This document shows positions 33,153-42,534 of a stretch of 50,977 nucleotides of DNA, piece by piece. The notes beneath the pieces are model-generated. The model worked only from the letters and a program-made list of their open reading frames with translations, was not told where the DNA came from and searched no databases. The number at the start of each line of letters is the position of its first letter. The stretch's first letter is position 1. The stretch is from Cladosporium sp. IMV 00045 (lineage: Eukaryota; Ascomycota; Dothideomycetes; Cladosporiales; Cladosporiaceae), in the NCBI GenBank assembly GCA_001931905.2, contig MSJI02000744.1, positions 1 through 50,977 on the forward strand. The letters are read 5' to 3'. Both the position numbers and the translations under genes were made by a program.

Positions 33153-34478
33153 GGAGCTGCGAATGTAGTGTTGTTGGTAGCGTGGATTGCGACCAACCGA
33201 TATGAGAGATCGTCTTGCGAAAGGCGCGCGCCAGACCACAGAGTCTGGTCACGTGAAGGATGCTTAGACGGCTGAAGTCCAGCCAATCACAGCGCTGTTT
33301 TTCTTGCACAGAATGCTTCTGTCTGCTCAATTGTTGTTCCACGTCACCTACGACAGTGTACAGAAGGGCACGGGCAGCGAGACGACCGTCTCGTCTGACG
33401 CTCCGCAGAGAAAGCACAGGCGAGTCAACAACGTCCTTATGGGGTGTCTTACGGGTTTTTGGCTTGCAGCGTACGATTCGGGAACAGCGCGCACGGCGGG
33501 AGATGAAGACGCTGTTGAGCAGTTCGAGCTACTCTCGCTACTCAGGTCCTGGCCGTTGGGCTGACTATTTTCGTGAACACTCTGACGGCGTGACAGGAGT
33601 CTAAAATGACAAGCCTCGAGTCCAAAGGAAATGGTCGCACTTCGGCGGGTTATATGTGGAGTTGTCTGGGGATCGTCAGGAGAGATCCCTTTTCCACGCC
33701 CGCCTGCCATTGGCCGGTACCTGGATCTAAATCCTTCTGAAACGCGTCGCGCTGCGTTAACTGCGATGGAGGGGAATAGGGATCTTCAACACACCGCGCA
33801 ATAGATGCTGGAGGGGAAAGACGGCGCCTACTCTGAGAGGCCTTCACCGTTTTCAAAGATAGAATACGGCAGATGCGAGAGGCGCTATCTGTTGATGTGC
33901 TGCCAGGATGCCATGCGCATCGCCTACACTTGCTTGGAGGTATGCGTCGACTCGAGCAGCGCCGCCAAAGTGTACCAAAGATGCATACTTCATAGACCGG
34001 TGTTTGGCAGTGGAAGACCAGTGTCATACTTTTCGTTGGTCTCGGGAGCCGCGAACCCCTTCCGTACGAGCCCTTGGGTATAGGTCGCAAACGCTTCAAC
34101 TTGCCCTCTTCTTGCCTGCGGAAACTCAGCCTGCGGACATCGCGGGCCCAGCAGCGTGTGGGTCGTGCTCTCAAGGCTGGGTACCCGTTGACGAGTTGCT
34201 CTAAGTCTCGCACGTCCATCGCATCCTGTTATGTAGGTCGATGTCTCTCCATCGCCTTTCCCATCTTGCTTTCGTGACCGTTTCCCTTTCATCACACACG
34301 CTCGCGATCAGTTCGTTCTGTTTGCTTGCACCCGTCTTTCCTTTGCTGTCTTCACCAACAGCTCACATTCATTCATCACCAGTCGTCATCTTTTGACGCA
34401 GTCACTCACTCACCCATCCATTTTCTCAAGATACTCCTTTTCTGATTCTATTTCTTTTCCACTTTCACATTCGTAAAA
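33153..34478. other. intergenic, promoter region of the tyrosinase
   Basis: The left end is the hydrolase promoter, with a CCAAT box at about 33284. Short frames on both strands up to 34220 overlap each other and lack domains. From about 34250 to 34478 the plus strand is strongly pyrimidine-rich (runs of CTTTCC, TCATTCATCACC, TTTCTTTTCC), typical of the core promoter and leader of a highly expressed fungal gene. Confidence 0.5.
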
Positions 34479-36254
34479 ATGGTCGGACCCCGGCAGGCCG
34501 GACTTTTGTTCGCCATCTCCAGCATCGCTTCCGCGTTGCCTTCTCAGGCCCTCCCTTCTATTGCGCGCCGCCAATCTGCCAATGGCACTTACATCGAGAC
34601 CAAGGGTACCAGCAGCGGCAGCCTAGGCTACCGCAAGGAGATCCACGCGCTGCGCGACGATGAGGATGCCTGGAACATGTACCTTCTTGGACTGTCGCGC
34701 TTCAAGGATGTCGATGGCCGCGACCCCATGTCTTTCTACCAGATTGCCTCCATCCACGGCCAGCCCTACGTTGGCTGGGACAACAACGGCCCTTGCAGCG
34801 ACTGCACGCCTGCTGGATACTGCACCCACCAGTCGACTCTTTTCCCGACCTGGCACCGCGCATACCTTGGTCTCTTCGAGCAAGCTCTGGTCGACAACGC
34901 CATTATTGTTGCTGAGCAGTACACTGGTGATGACCGTGACCGCTACATGCAGGCTGCTCAAAACCTGAGGATTCCCTTCTGGGACTGGGCTTCCCTGCCA
35001 GAGGATGGAGAGAACCCTTTCCCTCAAATGTTCACCGACGAGAGCGTGTTCGTCAACTCTCCCAACGGCCCTATGAACATCACCAACCCCCTCCTGGGTT
35101 ACAAGTTCAAGGAGTTCGAGGACCACGACTTCATGAGAGCCGATGAGGTCGAGCGCAAGCCCACTTTCACCCAATCCAACCGCGCTCAGCTGCGCTCTGA
35201 CCTGTGGACTGCGCTCTCTTCTGACCAGCAGTACAACGCTTTCGCCACCGAGGTCCTCGACGAGGATGACGGAAACTTCAACCCCAGCAGCTTGGAGGCT
35301 CTCCATGACAACATCCACATTCTGACTGGTGGCCACATGGCTATCGTTCCCCAAGCTGCTTTCGACCCTGTCTTCTGGCTCCACCACACTAACGTCGACC
35401 GTATCTTCGCCATTTACCAGGCAGCTTACCCCAACAAGTGGCTGCAGCAGACCGCTGAAGTTGGCTCCTCCATGTGGTACGCCTCTGGCAGCGTCATGGA
35501 CAGCTCGTCCGGTCTGCAGCCGTTCCACGAGTCCTCCGAAGGCGAGCTTTGGACTTCTGACGACATGCGCGACACCGAAATCTTCAACTACGTCTACGAC
35601 GACCTCTACACCCAGGGCGCGGCGCCTCTGATCAACAACCTCTACGCCGACCAAGGCCAGGACTTCGAGGCCGGCAGCAACGAGCAGGGCAGCCTCAGCA
35701 GACGCACCGCACCCGGCCAGGCCAGCAACCTCGGCGAGTACCTCGGCAACCTCGCCCGCCCTCGCCTCTTGAGCGGCAAGAGCACCGAGTACATCGCCAG
35801 CATCGAAGTCGACGCCATGAGCATGAACGGCTCCTTCACCGTCTTCATCTTCGACGGCGAATTCAACGAGGACGACGCTTCCGACTGGCAGTGCGAGGAG
35901 AACCTGATCGGCTCTCACGGCTTCTTCGCCTCGCCGACCGCGATGGAGAGCAACTCCAAGGTGCGCGCGGGCATCAGCATCACCGACGTGCTGTTCTCGC
36001 GCACCCTGGCCGGCCTCTTCGACGACCTGACCAACGGCGGCGTCACCTCCTACCTCAAGGAGAAGATCGACTGGCGCGTCGTCGACTCCACCGGCTGCAT
36101 CAAGGAGGCCAAGGACGTGCCCGGCCTCAAGATCAACGTCATCTCCTCCGAGGTCGAGATCCCGGAGGACTGCGAGAAGCTGCCGTCGTGGGGCGCGTTT
36201 GACGTGCTGCACGAGATCACCGCCGGCAAGAACGGCGATGACTGCGAGGAGTAG
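34479..36254 (+). CDS. secreted tyrosinase (type 3 copper monophenol oxidase)
   Basis: A 591-residue single exon. Residues 1-20 (MVGPRQAGLLFAISSIASAL) look like a signal peptide, followed by a dibasic site IARRQ. The CuA site has His93 (SIHG), His117 in CTH (Cys115 can form the fungal Cys-His thioether) and His126 in FPTWHRAYL. The CuB site has LHDNIH (His276, His280) and DPVFWLHHTNVDRIF (HH at 302-303). After about residue 400 comes the C-terminal tyrosinase domain (EYIASIEVDAMSMNGSFTVFIFDG) with conserved Cys, which in fungal enzymes covers the active site. The enzyme oxidises mono- and diphenols to quinones, feeding melanin synthesis or cross-linking outside the cell. Codon use is very C-biased, consistent with strong expression, and yields a 574-codon antisense frame that I discount. 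Confidence 0.95.
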   Translation: MVGPRQAGLLFAISSIASALPSQALPSIARRQSANGTYIETKGTSSGSLGYRKEIHALRDDEDAWNMYLLGLSRFKDVDGRDPMSFYQIASIHGQPYVGWDNNGPCSDCTPAGYCTHQSTLFPTWHRAYLGLFEQALVDNAIIVAEQYTGDDRDRYMQAAQNLRIPFWDWASLPEDGENPFPQMFTDESVFVNSPNGPMNITNPLLGYKFKEFEDHDFMRADEVERKPTFTQSNRAQLRSDLWTALSSDQQYNAFATEVLDEDDGNFNPSSLEALHDNIHILTGGHMAIVPQAAFDPVFWLHHTNVDRIFAIYQAAYPNKWLQQTAEVGSSMWYASGSVMDSSSGLQPFHESSEGELWTSDDMRDTEIFNYVYDDLYTQGAAPLINNLYADQGQDFEAGSNEQGSLSRRTAPGQASNLGEYLGNLARPRLLSGKSTEYIASIEVDAMSMNGSFTVFIFDGEFNEDDASDWQCEENLIGSHGFFASPTAMESNSKVRAGISITDVLFSRTLAGLFDDLTNGGVTSYLKEKIDWRVVDSTGCIKEAKDVPGLKINVISSEVEIPEDCEKLPSWGAFDVLHEITAGKNGDDCEE

Positions 36255-36884
36255 AAGAGAGAAAAGAGAAGAAGACTGAGCTGGAGACGAAAATCCCAGA
36301 TATTCGACGCTTTGACCAGCAACAACAACAACAATTACAGGCTTCACTTATTGAGGATTTCTCTACAACTTCTCGTATTCTACTTTCTTCCTATTTCCAC
36401 CACGGAGAGGCTCACCAGTCATTCAATTTGCTTGCATGAGTTAATGATTTCTAATTGCGCCAGCGTCGAATCGATTCGTTTTCAGGATCTCTCGCCAGGG
36501 CATTTTCTTTTTCTATCTTCTTTCATCGTTGATACCCTCCCTCCTCTACCGAACCTCAAACTCTCGAAACGGCCTCGAACAATCTTTTCCATCGCTTGGA
36601 AGCCAAAAGACTCCGAATGTTGTACATAGTGAACAGAGGAAAGATGCGGTAATGCTTCGGTTAGGAATTCTTCGCGTCTTGTTGGGACTTTTCCTTTATA
36701 CTACCTATTTTCTTTGGCTTCTCGTAATTGGGTGTATTCTTCACTGTTTGTACATAAAAAAAATTCTTATTACATATCGTACATGTGTCTCCTCGAGTTC
36801 TCAGCCTACATGCCCCTCTCGATAAAGTTTCTCATCTCAGAAAGATAACGGTAACATTGTCTCTCGTCCCATCTCGCCCCCCTT
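36255..36884. other. intergenic between convergent genes
   Basis: This is the 3' untranslated flank of the tyrosinase (T-rich, CAACAACAACAA near 36320) followed by the 3' flank of IND1. No gene seen. Confidence 0.5.
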
Positions 36885-38081
36885 TCAGATTCCCAGCTGT
36901 GCTTTCAGTTCCTGCGCCAGCTTGGTGAAGGCCTGTGCCTGTGGCGATTGCGGGCTGCCGACGACGGTGGGTTTTCCGGCATCCGCGTCCGAGCAGATTT
37001 GCGCGTGCAGTGGAATGTCGCCGAGGAGTTTGATGCCGAGTTCTGCGCACTTTTTCTTCGCGCCTGAGGGGGGAGTTGCATGGTCAGCGTACAACATATC
37101 ATAATAGGGGAAATCAAAACACCAAGGAAAACTTACCATCAGTCCCAAAAACGTCATGCTCATGCCCGCAATTCTCGCAAGTAAACGTGCTCATATTCTG
37201 CACCATGCCCAAAACCTTCGTCTTGGTCTTCTCAAAAAACTCGACCCCGCGCACCGCGTCGCGCAGCGCCAGATCCTGCGGCGTGGAAACCACCACGGCG
37301 CCGTCCAGCTCCACCGACTGCGTGATGGTGAGCTGCACGTCGCCCGTGCCGGGCGGCAGGTCCAGCACGAGCAGGTCGAGCTTGGGCCAGGCGACTTCGA
37401 AGAGCAGCTGGTTCATGGCTTTCTGCACCATCAGGCCGCGCCAGGCGATGGGCGCGTCTTGCGGGACGAGGAAGCCCATGCTCATGGCTTTGAGGCCGTA
37501 GGAGGTTAGTGGGAGGAGGCGGTTGTTGGGGTCGAGGTCTGGTTCGAGGCCTTCGAGCTATGAGGGAAGTGTTAGGCCATGGTCTGGAAAAACGAGGGAG
37601 ATGGGTCACGTACATTGAGCAGAGTCGGTATGCTCGGGCCGTAGATGTCGGTGTCGAGGATGCCGGTGGCGATCCCTTGTCGCGCACACGCGAGGGCGAT
37701 GTTGGTCGCTATAGTGCTCTTTCCGACGCCTCCTTTGGCACTGCTTACGGCGATGACTTTGGAGACGTTGGCGATGGGTCGTTTTTCGGGGAGGCCTCGC
37801 TTCATGCGTGCGGCGAGGTTGGGCGGGGTGCCGGAGCGTGGGAGGCCCTATGATTGTGTAAGTAACGCTACTTGGTTGGAAGATTGAGACTGATCGCGGC
37901 ATCTTGTAATTGTTTTTTTCTCTGATGGTGAGTGACATACCAATGGATTCTCATGACCGCTGGCTTTGCTGGTAGCAGAAAAACTTCTTTTTGAAACGCA
38001 TGATTCGAATATTTGACTTCGTACATTCGCGGGTAAGCTCAATACCCTAACTGAAATATTTCGATTGATGCAAAAAGACAT
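36885..38081 (-). CDS. IND1: mitochondrial Fe-S assembly P-loop ATPase IND1 (NUBPL, Mrp/NBP35 family)
   Basis: Four exons: 38081-37941, 37847-37614, 37557-37137, 37063-36885, all GT..AG; phases close and give 324 residues. The N-terminus ([20 protein letters not shown], then [13 protein letters not shown]) is basic, Ser-rich and free of acids at first, a mitochondrial presequence. [22 protein letters not shown] (deviant Walker A, Lys90), [24 protein letters not shown] and the cluster-binding CENC (Cys252, Cys255) are the Mrp/NBP35 signatures. The lack of the N-terminal four-Cys motif of cytosolic Nbp35, together with the presequence, points to IND1, which delivers Fe-S clusters to respiratory complex I. 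Presence of IND1 implies the organism has complex I. Confidence 0.92.
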
Positions 38082-38495
38082 TTTTGATTAAAGTGGTGTT
38101 GGACCGATCAGATTTGAGCGTGGCGAGCTGCAGGAGAAACATGAGATGAAGTCGCTGTGCCAAGCACCAACGCCCGCCACTGCTTCTCACGAGAGCTACC
38201 TCTCCGTCATCTCATCAACAACATCATTCGTCCATCGCAAATACACTGAATTTTTGGCATCTAGAATAAACATGAACATCACGCGCCTAGGGAGGATTCT
38301 TGCGAGGCCAAAGAGTTCATCGAATCGCCCTTGCGCCTGAGATGCAGCCAACCCTCTGGAAACACAGGAAACAAATAACTCCACGCCGCTTCAACAGTAT
38401 GGTCTGAACGAACAATGATCTGGACATTATCCTCCCTTTGTAAAAAGACGTTTCTGTCACAATGACATCTTCCCCTGGAGACGATCCCCGACAGC
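38082..38495. other. intergenic, no gene seen
   Basis: This is the promoter region of IND1 and the 3' flank of the small Cys protein gene. No feature is recognised. Confidence 0.45.
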
Positions 38496-38714
38496 TCAAT
38501 GATTCCCAGTACCACCACTGGAGCTTGCTTTCGACTTGCCCTCGTCTTTCTCGGTGTATGGCGGTGGTGGCGACTCTTGCTCACTGCTTGCAATTTTGAC
38601 TGACTTGCGGCGATAATTTGGACATAGAGTCTCGCAGACCATGCTGTTGCAGTGTTGGCACGGATTCCAGTCGCTCTTGTGGTGCTTGTAGTCGGTACTT
38701 TGAGTTGGTGGCAT
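38496..38714 (-). CDS. 72-residue Cys/PPxY small protein, hypothetical
   Basis: A short intronless frame from an ATG at 38714 (MPPTQSTDYKHHKSDWNPCQ) to a stop at 38496. It has four Cys at 19, 22, 27 and 31 (CQHCNSMVCETLC), suggesting a small zinc knuckle, then a basic YRRKSVK patch. PPPPYTEK (residues 49-56) contains a PPxY-type WW-domain ligand, as used by Nedd4/Rsp5 adaptors. The tail is Ser/Gly-rich. The organised layout (Cys cluster, then a PY motif) makes it better than chance, but there is no homology evidence, so it stays a candidate. Confidence 0.42.
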   Translation of the reverse strand: MPPTQSTDYKHHKSDWNPCQHCNSMVCETLCPNYRRKSVKIASSEQESPPPPYTEKDEGKSKASSSGGTGNH

Positions 38715-39090
38715 TTTGGCTTGATACTTGTTCCTTGTCGATTTCTTGATTGTCGATACTTAAATACAAGTATCGAGGCTCCTTGGTGAATAGGTGAGAT
38801 ATTTGATCTACGATTTCAAGCACTGGACATTGCGATTGGTTGGAATGTGTTGGTGTAACGAGGAGTGGTCACAAGGGAAGGGTCTCTCTATTTTTATCGT
38901 GGGAGCTACACGCTTCACTGATGGGAAAACGTCACTAGGGACATCATTCAACGACTCATACTAGGACTGGAGAATATCATTCACCATATTATGCTTCTCA
39001 CAGCCTCTTAACATTCCGAACGCCCTTGATTCTCGATTTATACTCCCACATGTGCAATCTCTCAGGACAGACTTCACTCTCATCAATGTC
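38715..39090. other. intergenic between divergent genes
   Basis: This is a shared upstream region of the small Cys protein (minus) and the Q/P-rich gene (plus), moderately A+T-rich. No motif is assigned. Confidence 0.45.
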
Positions 39091-40557
39091 ATGGACCAGA
39101 ACAACCATCCCATCAACTACCAGCAGCCGCAATACAGCCAACAAGGGTATCAACAATCCATCGTTACCAGTGGATACGGAAATGCTCAATATCAACCCTA
39201 CGCAGCCCAGCCACTGGACCAGCAAAACAGCACCCAGCAATTAAATCAGATCCCGATGCAACAGGCGATGAATACACAAGCACCACCATCAAACGTGTCT
39301 ACTCCGTTGCAGCCGCAATGGACACAGCAGCATTATCAACAAGCACCCGTGGCACAACCGCCAACGATGACAAACGCCTCCTACTCACAGATGCAACTTG
39401 GCCAAGCGACACCTAGTGGGCAGTGGCAGACGGGAAGTAATACGACAACGACGACGACGCAGACTACGACCACGAAAAAATCTAGCAAACAAACAAAATG
39501 GGAGCTCCCGAAAATGACCTCAACGGTCACTGGTTTCTCGAAGTTGATGCAGCAGCCTCCACCGCAGCAGCAGCAGCAGCAGTCTCGGACGCAGAGTACC
39601 AATCAACATTCGAATATGGCGCAGACTCTGCCTTCACCTTCACCGCTGCCCATTCAAGCCCAATCCACGACAAGCTTTTCCCATCTAATGCAAGCGGTAC
39701 CACCACAGCAGCAGCAGTCCCAAGCTCAGGTCACAAACCAACATGCCCAGATCACGCAGATGTCGCCACCCCCTCCACCGCCGCCCGTTCAGATCCAGAC
39801 CCAGTCGACAACGAACTTCTCCCATTTGATGCAGGCAGTACCACCACCACAGCAGCCCATGGCACCCACACCTCAACCACCTCCAAAACCCCCAGCAAAA
39901 CCCAGCAATCACTCCTCCAAGAGACGAGAAAAGCACTCTGTCAAATACTCAAACTCCCCCACCCAAAAGACAACGCCCAACCTCAAACCCCCCACCACCA
40001 CTCAACCTCCCCAACAAGCTTCCAACACCTCATCATCGACGAAGACCACCACCACCAACAAAGCCAGCACCACAGAAACCGCCCGCAAAGTCCACGGCCT
40101 CAACTCCCGCCAGCAGGCCGCCGCAAAGAGCTCGCGCGCCCTGAAAATCTTTGACCAGCACGTCACGGCACGCATGCTCCTCCTGGCGGGCTCTCAAGGC
40201 GTCTGTCCGATGGAATACGAGTGGTACGCCGTGGAAGAAGGCTACCTATGCGGCGGCGGAAACCACTTCGTGACGCATGAAGATGTCGAAGCGATGCTCA
40301 CAAGGGGCGAAATGCCGATGATCGAAAACGTGAATGGCTTTCCTGGCCTTGGAGAGAGGATGGTCAAAGCGCCGCCGGGGAACGGCAATGGGAGGGGCGA
40401 CGAGCCGACTTTCTGGCCGAATTGGTTGAGGCTTGAGATGGGATGTACGCCGATGCCGGTGGGCGAGGAGGGGGAGAGGGAGGCTCCTGATTTCGGGCAT
40501 GGGGGTTTGAGGCGGAGGGGAGGGGTTGGGAGGTTTGATAGGGTGGGTTGGCCGTGA
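39091..40557 (+). CDS. Q/P/T-rich protein with internal tandem repeats, unknown function
   Basis: A 488-residue single exon; the first ATG in the frame is at 39091 (MDQNNHPINYQQPQYSQQGY). Residues 1-350 are low-complexity Gln/Pro/Thr/Ser, including poly-Gln tracts and a TTTTTTQTTTTKK run. Within them is a 47-residue tandem unit with the core FSHLMQAVPP (FSKLMQQPPP in the first copy). The C-terminal 130 residues are ordered-looking: SRQQAAAKSSRALKIFDQ, MLLLAGSQGVCPMEYEWYAVEEGYLCGGGNHFVTHEDVEAML, then FWPNWLRLEM, and they probably hold the conserved domain. This looks like a prion-like/IDR protein with a small folded C-terminus. No named family recognised. The A/C-rich composition differs from its neighbours only because of Gln/Pro codons. 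Confidence 0.7.
   Translation: MDQNNHPINYQQPQYSQQGYQQSIVTSGYGNAQYQPYAAQPLDQQNSTQQLNQIPMQQAMNTQAPPSNVSTPLQPQWTQQHYQQAPVAQPPTMTNASYSQMQLGQATPSGQWQTGSNTTTTTTQTTTTKKSSKQTKWELPKMTSTVTGFSKLMQQPPPQQQQQQSRTQSTNQHSNMAQTLPSPSPLPIQAQSTTSFSHLMQAVPPQQQQSQAQVTNQHAQITQMSPPPPPPPVQIQTQSTTNFSHLMQAVPPPQQPMAPTPQPPPKPPAKPSNHSSKRREKHSVKYSNSPTQKTTPNLKPPTTTQPPQQASNTSSSTKTTTTNKASTTETARKVHGLNSRQQAAAKSSRALKIFDQHVTARMLLLAGSQGVCPMEYEWYAVEEGYLCGGGNHFVTHEDVEAMLTRGEMPMIENVNGFPGLGERMVKAPPGNGNGRGDEPTFWPNWLRLEMGCTPMPVGEEGEREAPDFGHGGLRRRGGVGRFDRVGWP
39523..39858 (+). repeat. 141-bp in-frame tandem repeat (about 2.4 copies)
   Basis: The motif F-S-[KH]-L-M-Q recurs with its Phe codon at 39535, 39676 and 39817, exactly 141 bases (47 codons) apart. 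Unit 1 is 39523-39663, unit 2 is 39664-39804, and a partial unit starts at 39805. Each unit has the core, then PP plus a Gln run, then [ST]NQH, then a Pro-rich stretch ending in IQxQ. Confidence 0.9.
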
Positions 40558-40721
40558 ACTTTTGTTATCACATTGGAGTAGTCTGTTCGGAACTGTGAGA
40601 TCCTCGTTTTCGTTCGAGTCAATGTAACTTTTCTTCGTGTCAAGAATACCTCGAGAAGAAGCCGACAAATTCAATAAGAAATCGCCTAATATCAGTACAG
40701 CACGACAGTCTAGATTCCAAT

Positions 40722-41641
40722 CTACCGCCTCCCCTCATGCCCCCCATAATACCCCGTATCATACTCAAACTGCGACTCCGGCAGGGCATAGCCCTGCTGG
40801 CCGCGCCCTCCCTGCTCGCCATACGGGCCCATACTTGGCCTCGGCTCCTCCCAGACATCGCTGTGCCGTGGCTCCGCAAGCCCGCCTGCCTCGTAGCCAT
40901 GGCCCTCGTCGGTGAAAGGGCCGCGCGGAGCGCCGGACTGTTGATGCGACTGCCCAGGCTTGTTGTCGAGGTCGTGCAAGCGGTACATGCCGCGCTTGTT
41001 GTTCTTGCGGCGCACGTGGAAGTCCAGGCAGAGGGCTGCAAGGGTGGAGAGGCTTGGTGTTTTTGTTAGTTGGGTGAGAAAGGTGGCGTGTGGCGTTTTG
41101 CAGTCGCCACAGAAATTGTCTGGAAGGGGAAGACTTACAGTCCGAGAAAAGCAAACGTGAACAGCGCCTTGTAAATCCGGCACACCATAATGCCAGCGTC
41201 TTCGCGCCAGTGCTCGACGTCGCAGTAGTGCAAGAGCGTCGGGCTCATGTACCAAGTAAGCAGACTCCAGCTGACGATCCAAAGAAGAGCGAGGAAGCCA
41301 TTGACGGCGAGGTTGAAGTCCGGTTTGAGGCCGACGAAGCAGTGCAGGACGATAGTGACGGTGAGTGCGAAGACGGAGAAGAGGGAGGATGCCATGAGCT
41401 GTGGGAAGAGAAGGGAATGAGCATTTTTAATTTTGAAGGTGGGTTCTTGAGTTGCACAACGCACCAAGATGAAAGTCCAAGGCGTCTGCCACTTGTCGTG
41501 CGTCAAATGGTACATGAAGAAACTCATGATGCCGCCCACGATCAGACTCGCGAGCAGCTGGACGAAGCGTAGGAGGTGGAAGGGCACGCGTGGATAATTC
41601 GAAGGCGCGGTTTTCGCGCGACGCTGGAAGAGCTGCACCAT
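40722..41641 (-). CDS. MARVEL-domain four-helix membrane protein
   Basis: Three exons, 41641-41465, 41398-41139, 41052-40722, giving 255 residues. Intron 1 (66 bases, donor GTGCGT) is a multiple of three without a stop. Intron 2 (86 bases, donor GTAAGT) uses an AAG acceptor (ACCAAG|C after a CTAAC branch motif), which alone keeps frame and rebuilds the fourth helix. Four hydrophobic segments (FVQLLASLIVGGIMSFFMYHL; FILLMASSLFSVFALTVTIVL; LAVNGFLALLWIVSWSLLTWYM; ALFTFAFLGLLSTLAALCLDF) with short loops fit the fungal MARVEL family (Nce102-like topology). The cytosolic tail begins HVRRKNNKRG and is Gly/Gln/Tyr-rich (PYGEQGGRGQQGY). Such proteins sit in the plasma membrane or endomembranes; the specific role is unknown. 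Confidence 0.85.
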
Positions 41642-42534
41642 GTCTGGAAGCTTTCTCTGCTGTGGTGACCTGGCTTGAAGGATTGTATAGGATGGGAAAT
41701 TGGTGAAACCGCCAGCGGTCTACGCTTTGGCAGAGAATGCTACTGGGAACGAGTGTACTTGCGCTCAGCGCTGAAATCGGGGAAGGTAGTAGAGGTGAGG
41801 TCTGGGGAGAGAGTGGGACCAGAACTCGCAGGTGGAGGAAAGGGTTCGAGGTGGGCTGCAAGCAAGGTGTGTGTTGGTGGAGTGAGTGCTTTGCTTGCCG
41901 AGCTGAAGCTGAACTGGGCCGCGTTTCCCAAAATAAGCACAAGCGAGAAAAGCCCACCCCAGAAACAGAAGGCGGGTGGCTTGTGGATTAAGTTGATAGG
42001 GTGATCTCGAGCCTTTGCCAATCATCGAATGACAGGCATGAATGATTGAGAAAGCCTTATGTCCAGGGTAAAGACGCGATTGTGTCTTCTCATCAAGTCG
42101 ACTTTTTTGTATGAAATAAAATTTGTGTTCACTTCAATCACGACTTCGTATCGTTTTAAAGTCAACACTCCAACAACCCGCCCCCACGCTTTATATCTCG
42201 CTAGGGTTCGATTAAAGATTGATTCGTTGAATGCTTCGCCTGCACGCTTGGTTTCACTTTAAGCATCTCTATACATACAGGTTATTGCGCTCTTGCACTA
42301 CAAACGCGTAAGAACTCCTTAAGGATACATCGAAGAACGTTGAGGCTTTAGAAATACATAGATCGAGAGCGGGGTATAATAAAACAAAGAAACAAGGAAT
42401 CATTAAACCGAAACCCCCGTCAGAGTCTCTCCCCCAAGCACCATACTTTCCATCAAACATCCTGATTCTACCAACCCACCCTTAAAGCCCGCACAGCAAA
42501 CAAGATCCTCAGTGAGCCCTCGATAGCGAACTCC
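41642..42534. other. intergenic, no gene seen
   Basis: This is the promoter region of the MARVEL gene and the 3' flank of the Zn2Cys6 gene. Open frames at 41675-42025 are overlapping and domain-free. Confidence 0.5.

Noticed and set aside
33650..34219. 189-codon minus-strand frame upstream of the tyrosinase
   Set aside because: Arg/Ser/Pro-rich, overlapped by competing plus-strand frames, no motif.
10664..36254. A secondary-metabolite or catabolic gene cluster around the esterase, phosphatase and tyrosinase
   Set aside because: These enzymes are separated by unrelated housekeeping genes, and no PKS, NRPS, terpene synthase or P450 is present.
34623..36347. 574-codon open frame on the minus strand opposite the tyrosinase
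   Set aside because: It mirrors the strongly C-ending codon bias of the tyrosinase, has a Val/Glu/Ala-rich composition without domains, and the plus-strand protein is a complete known enzyme.
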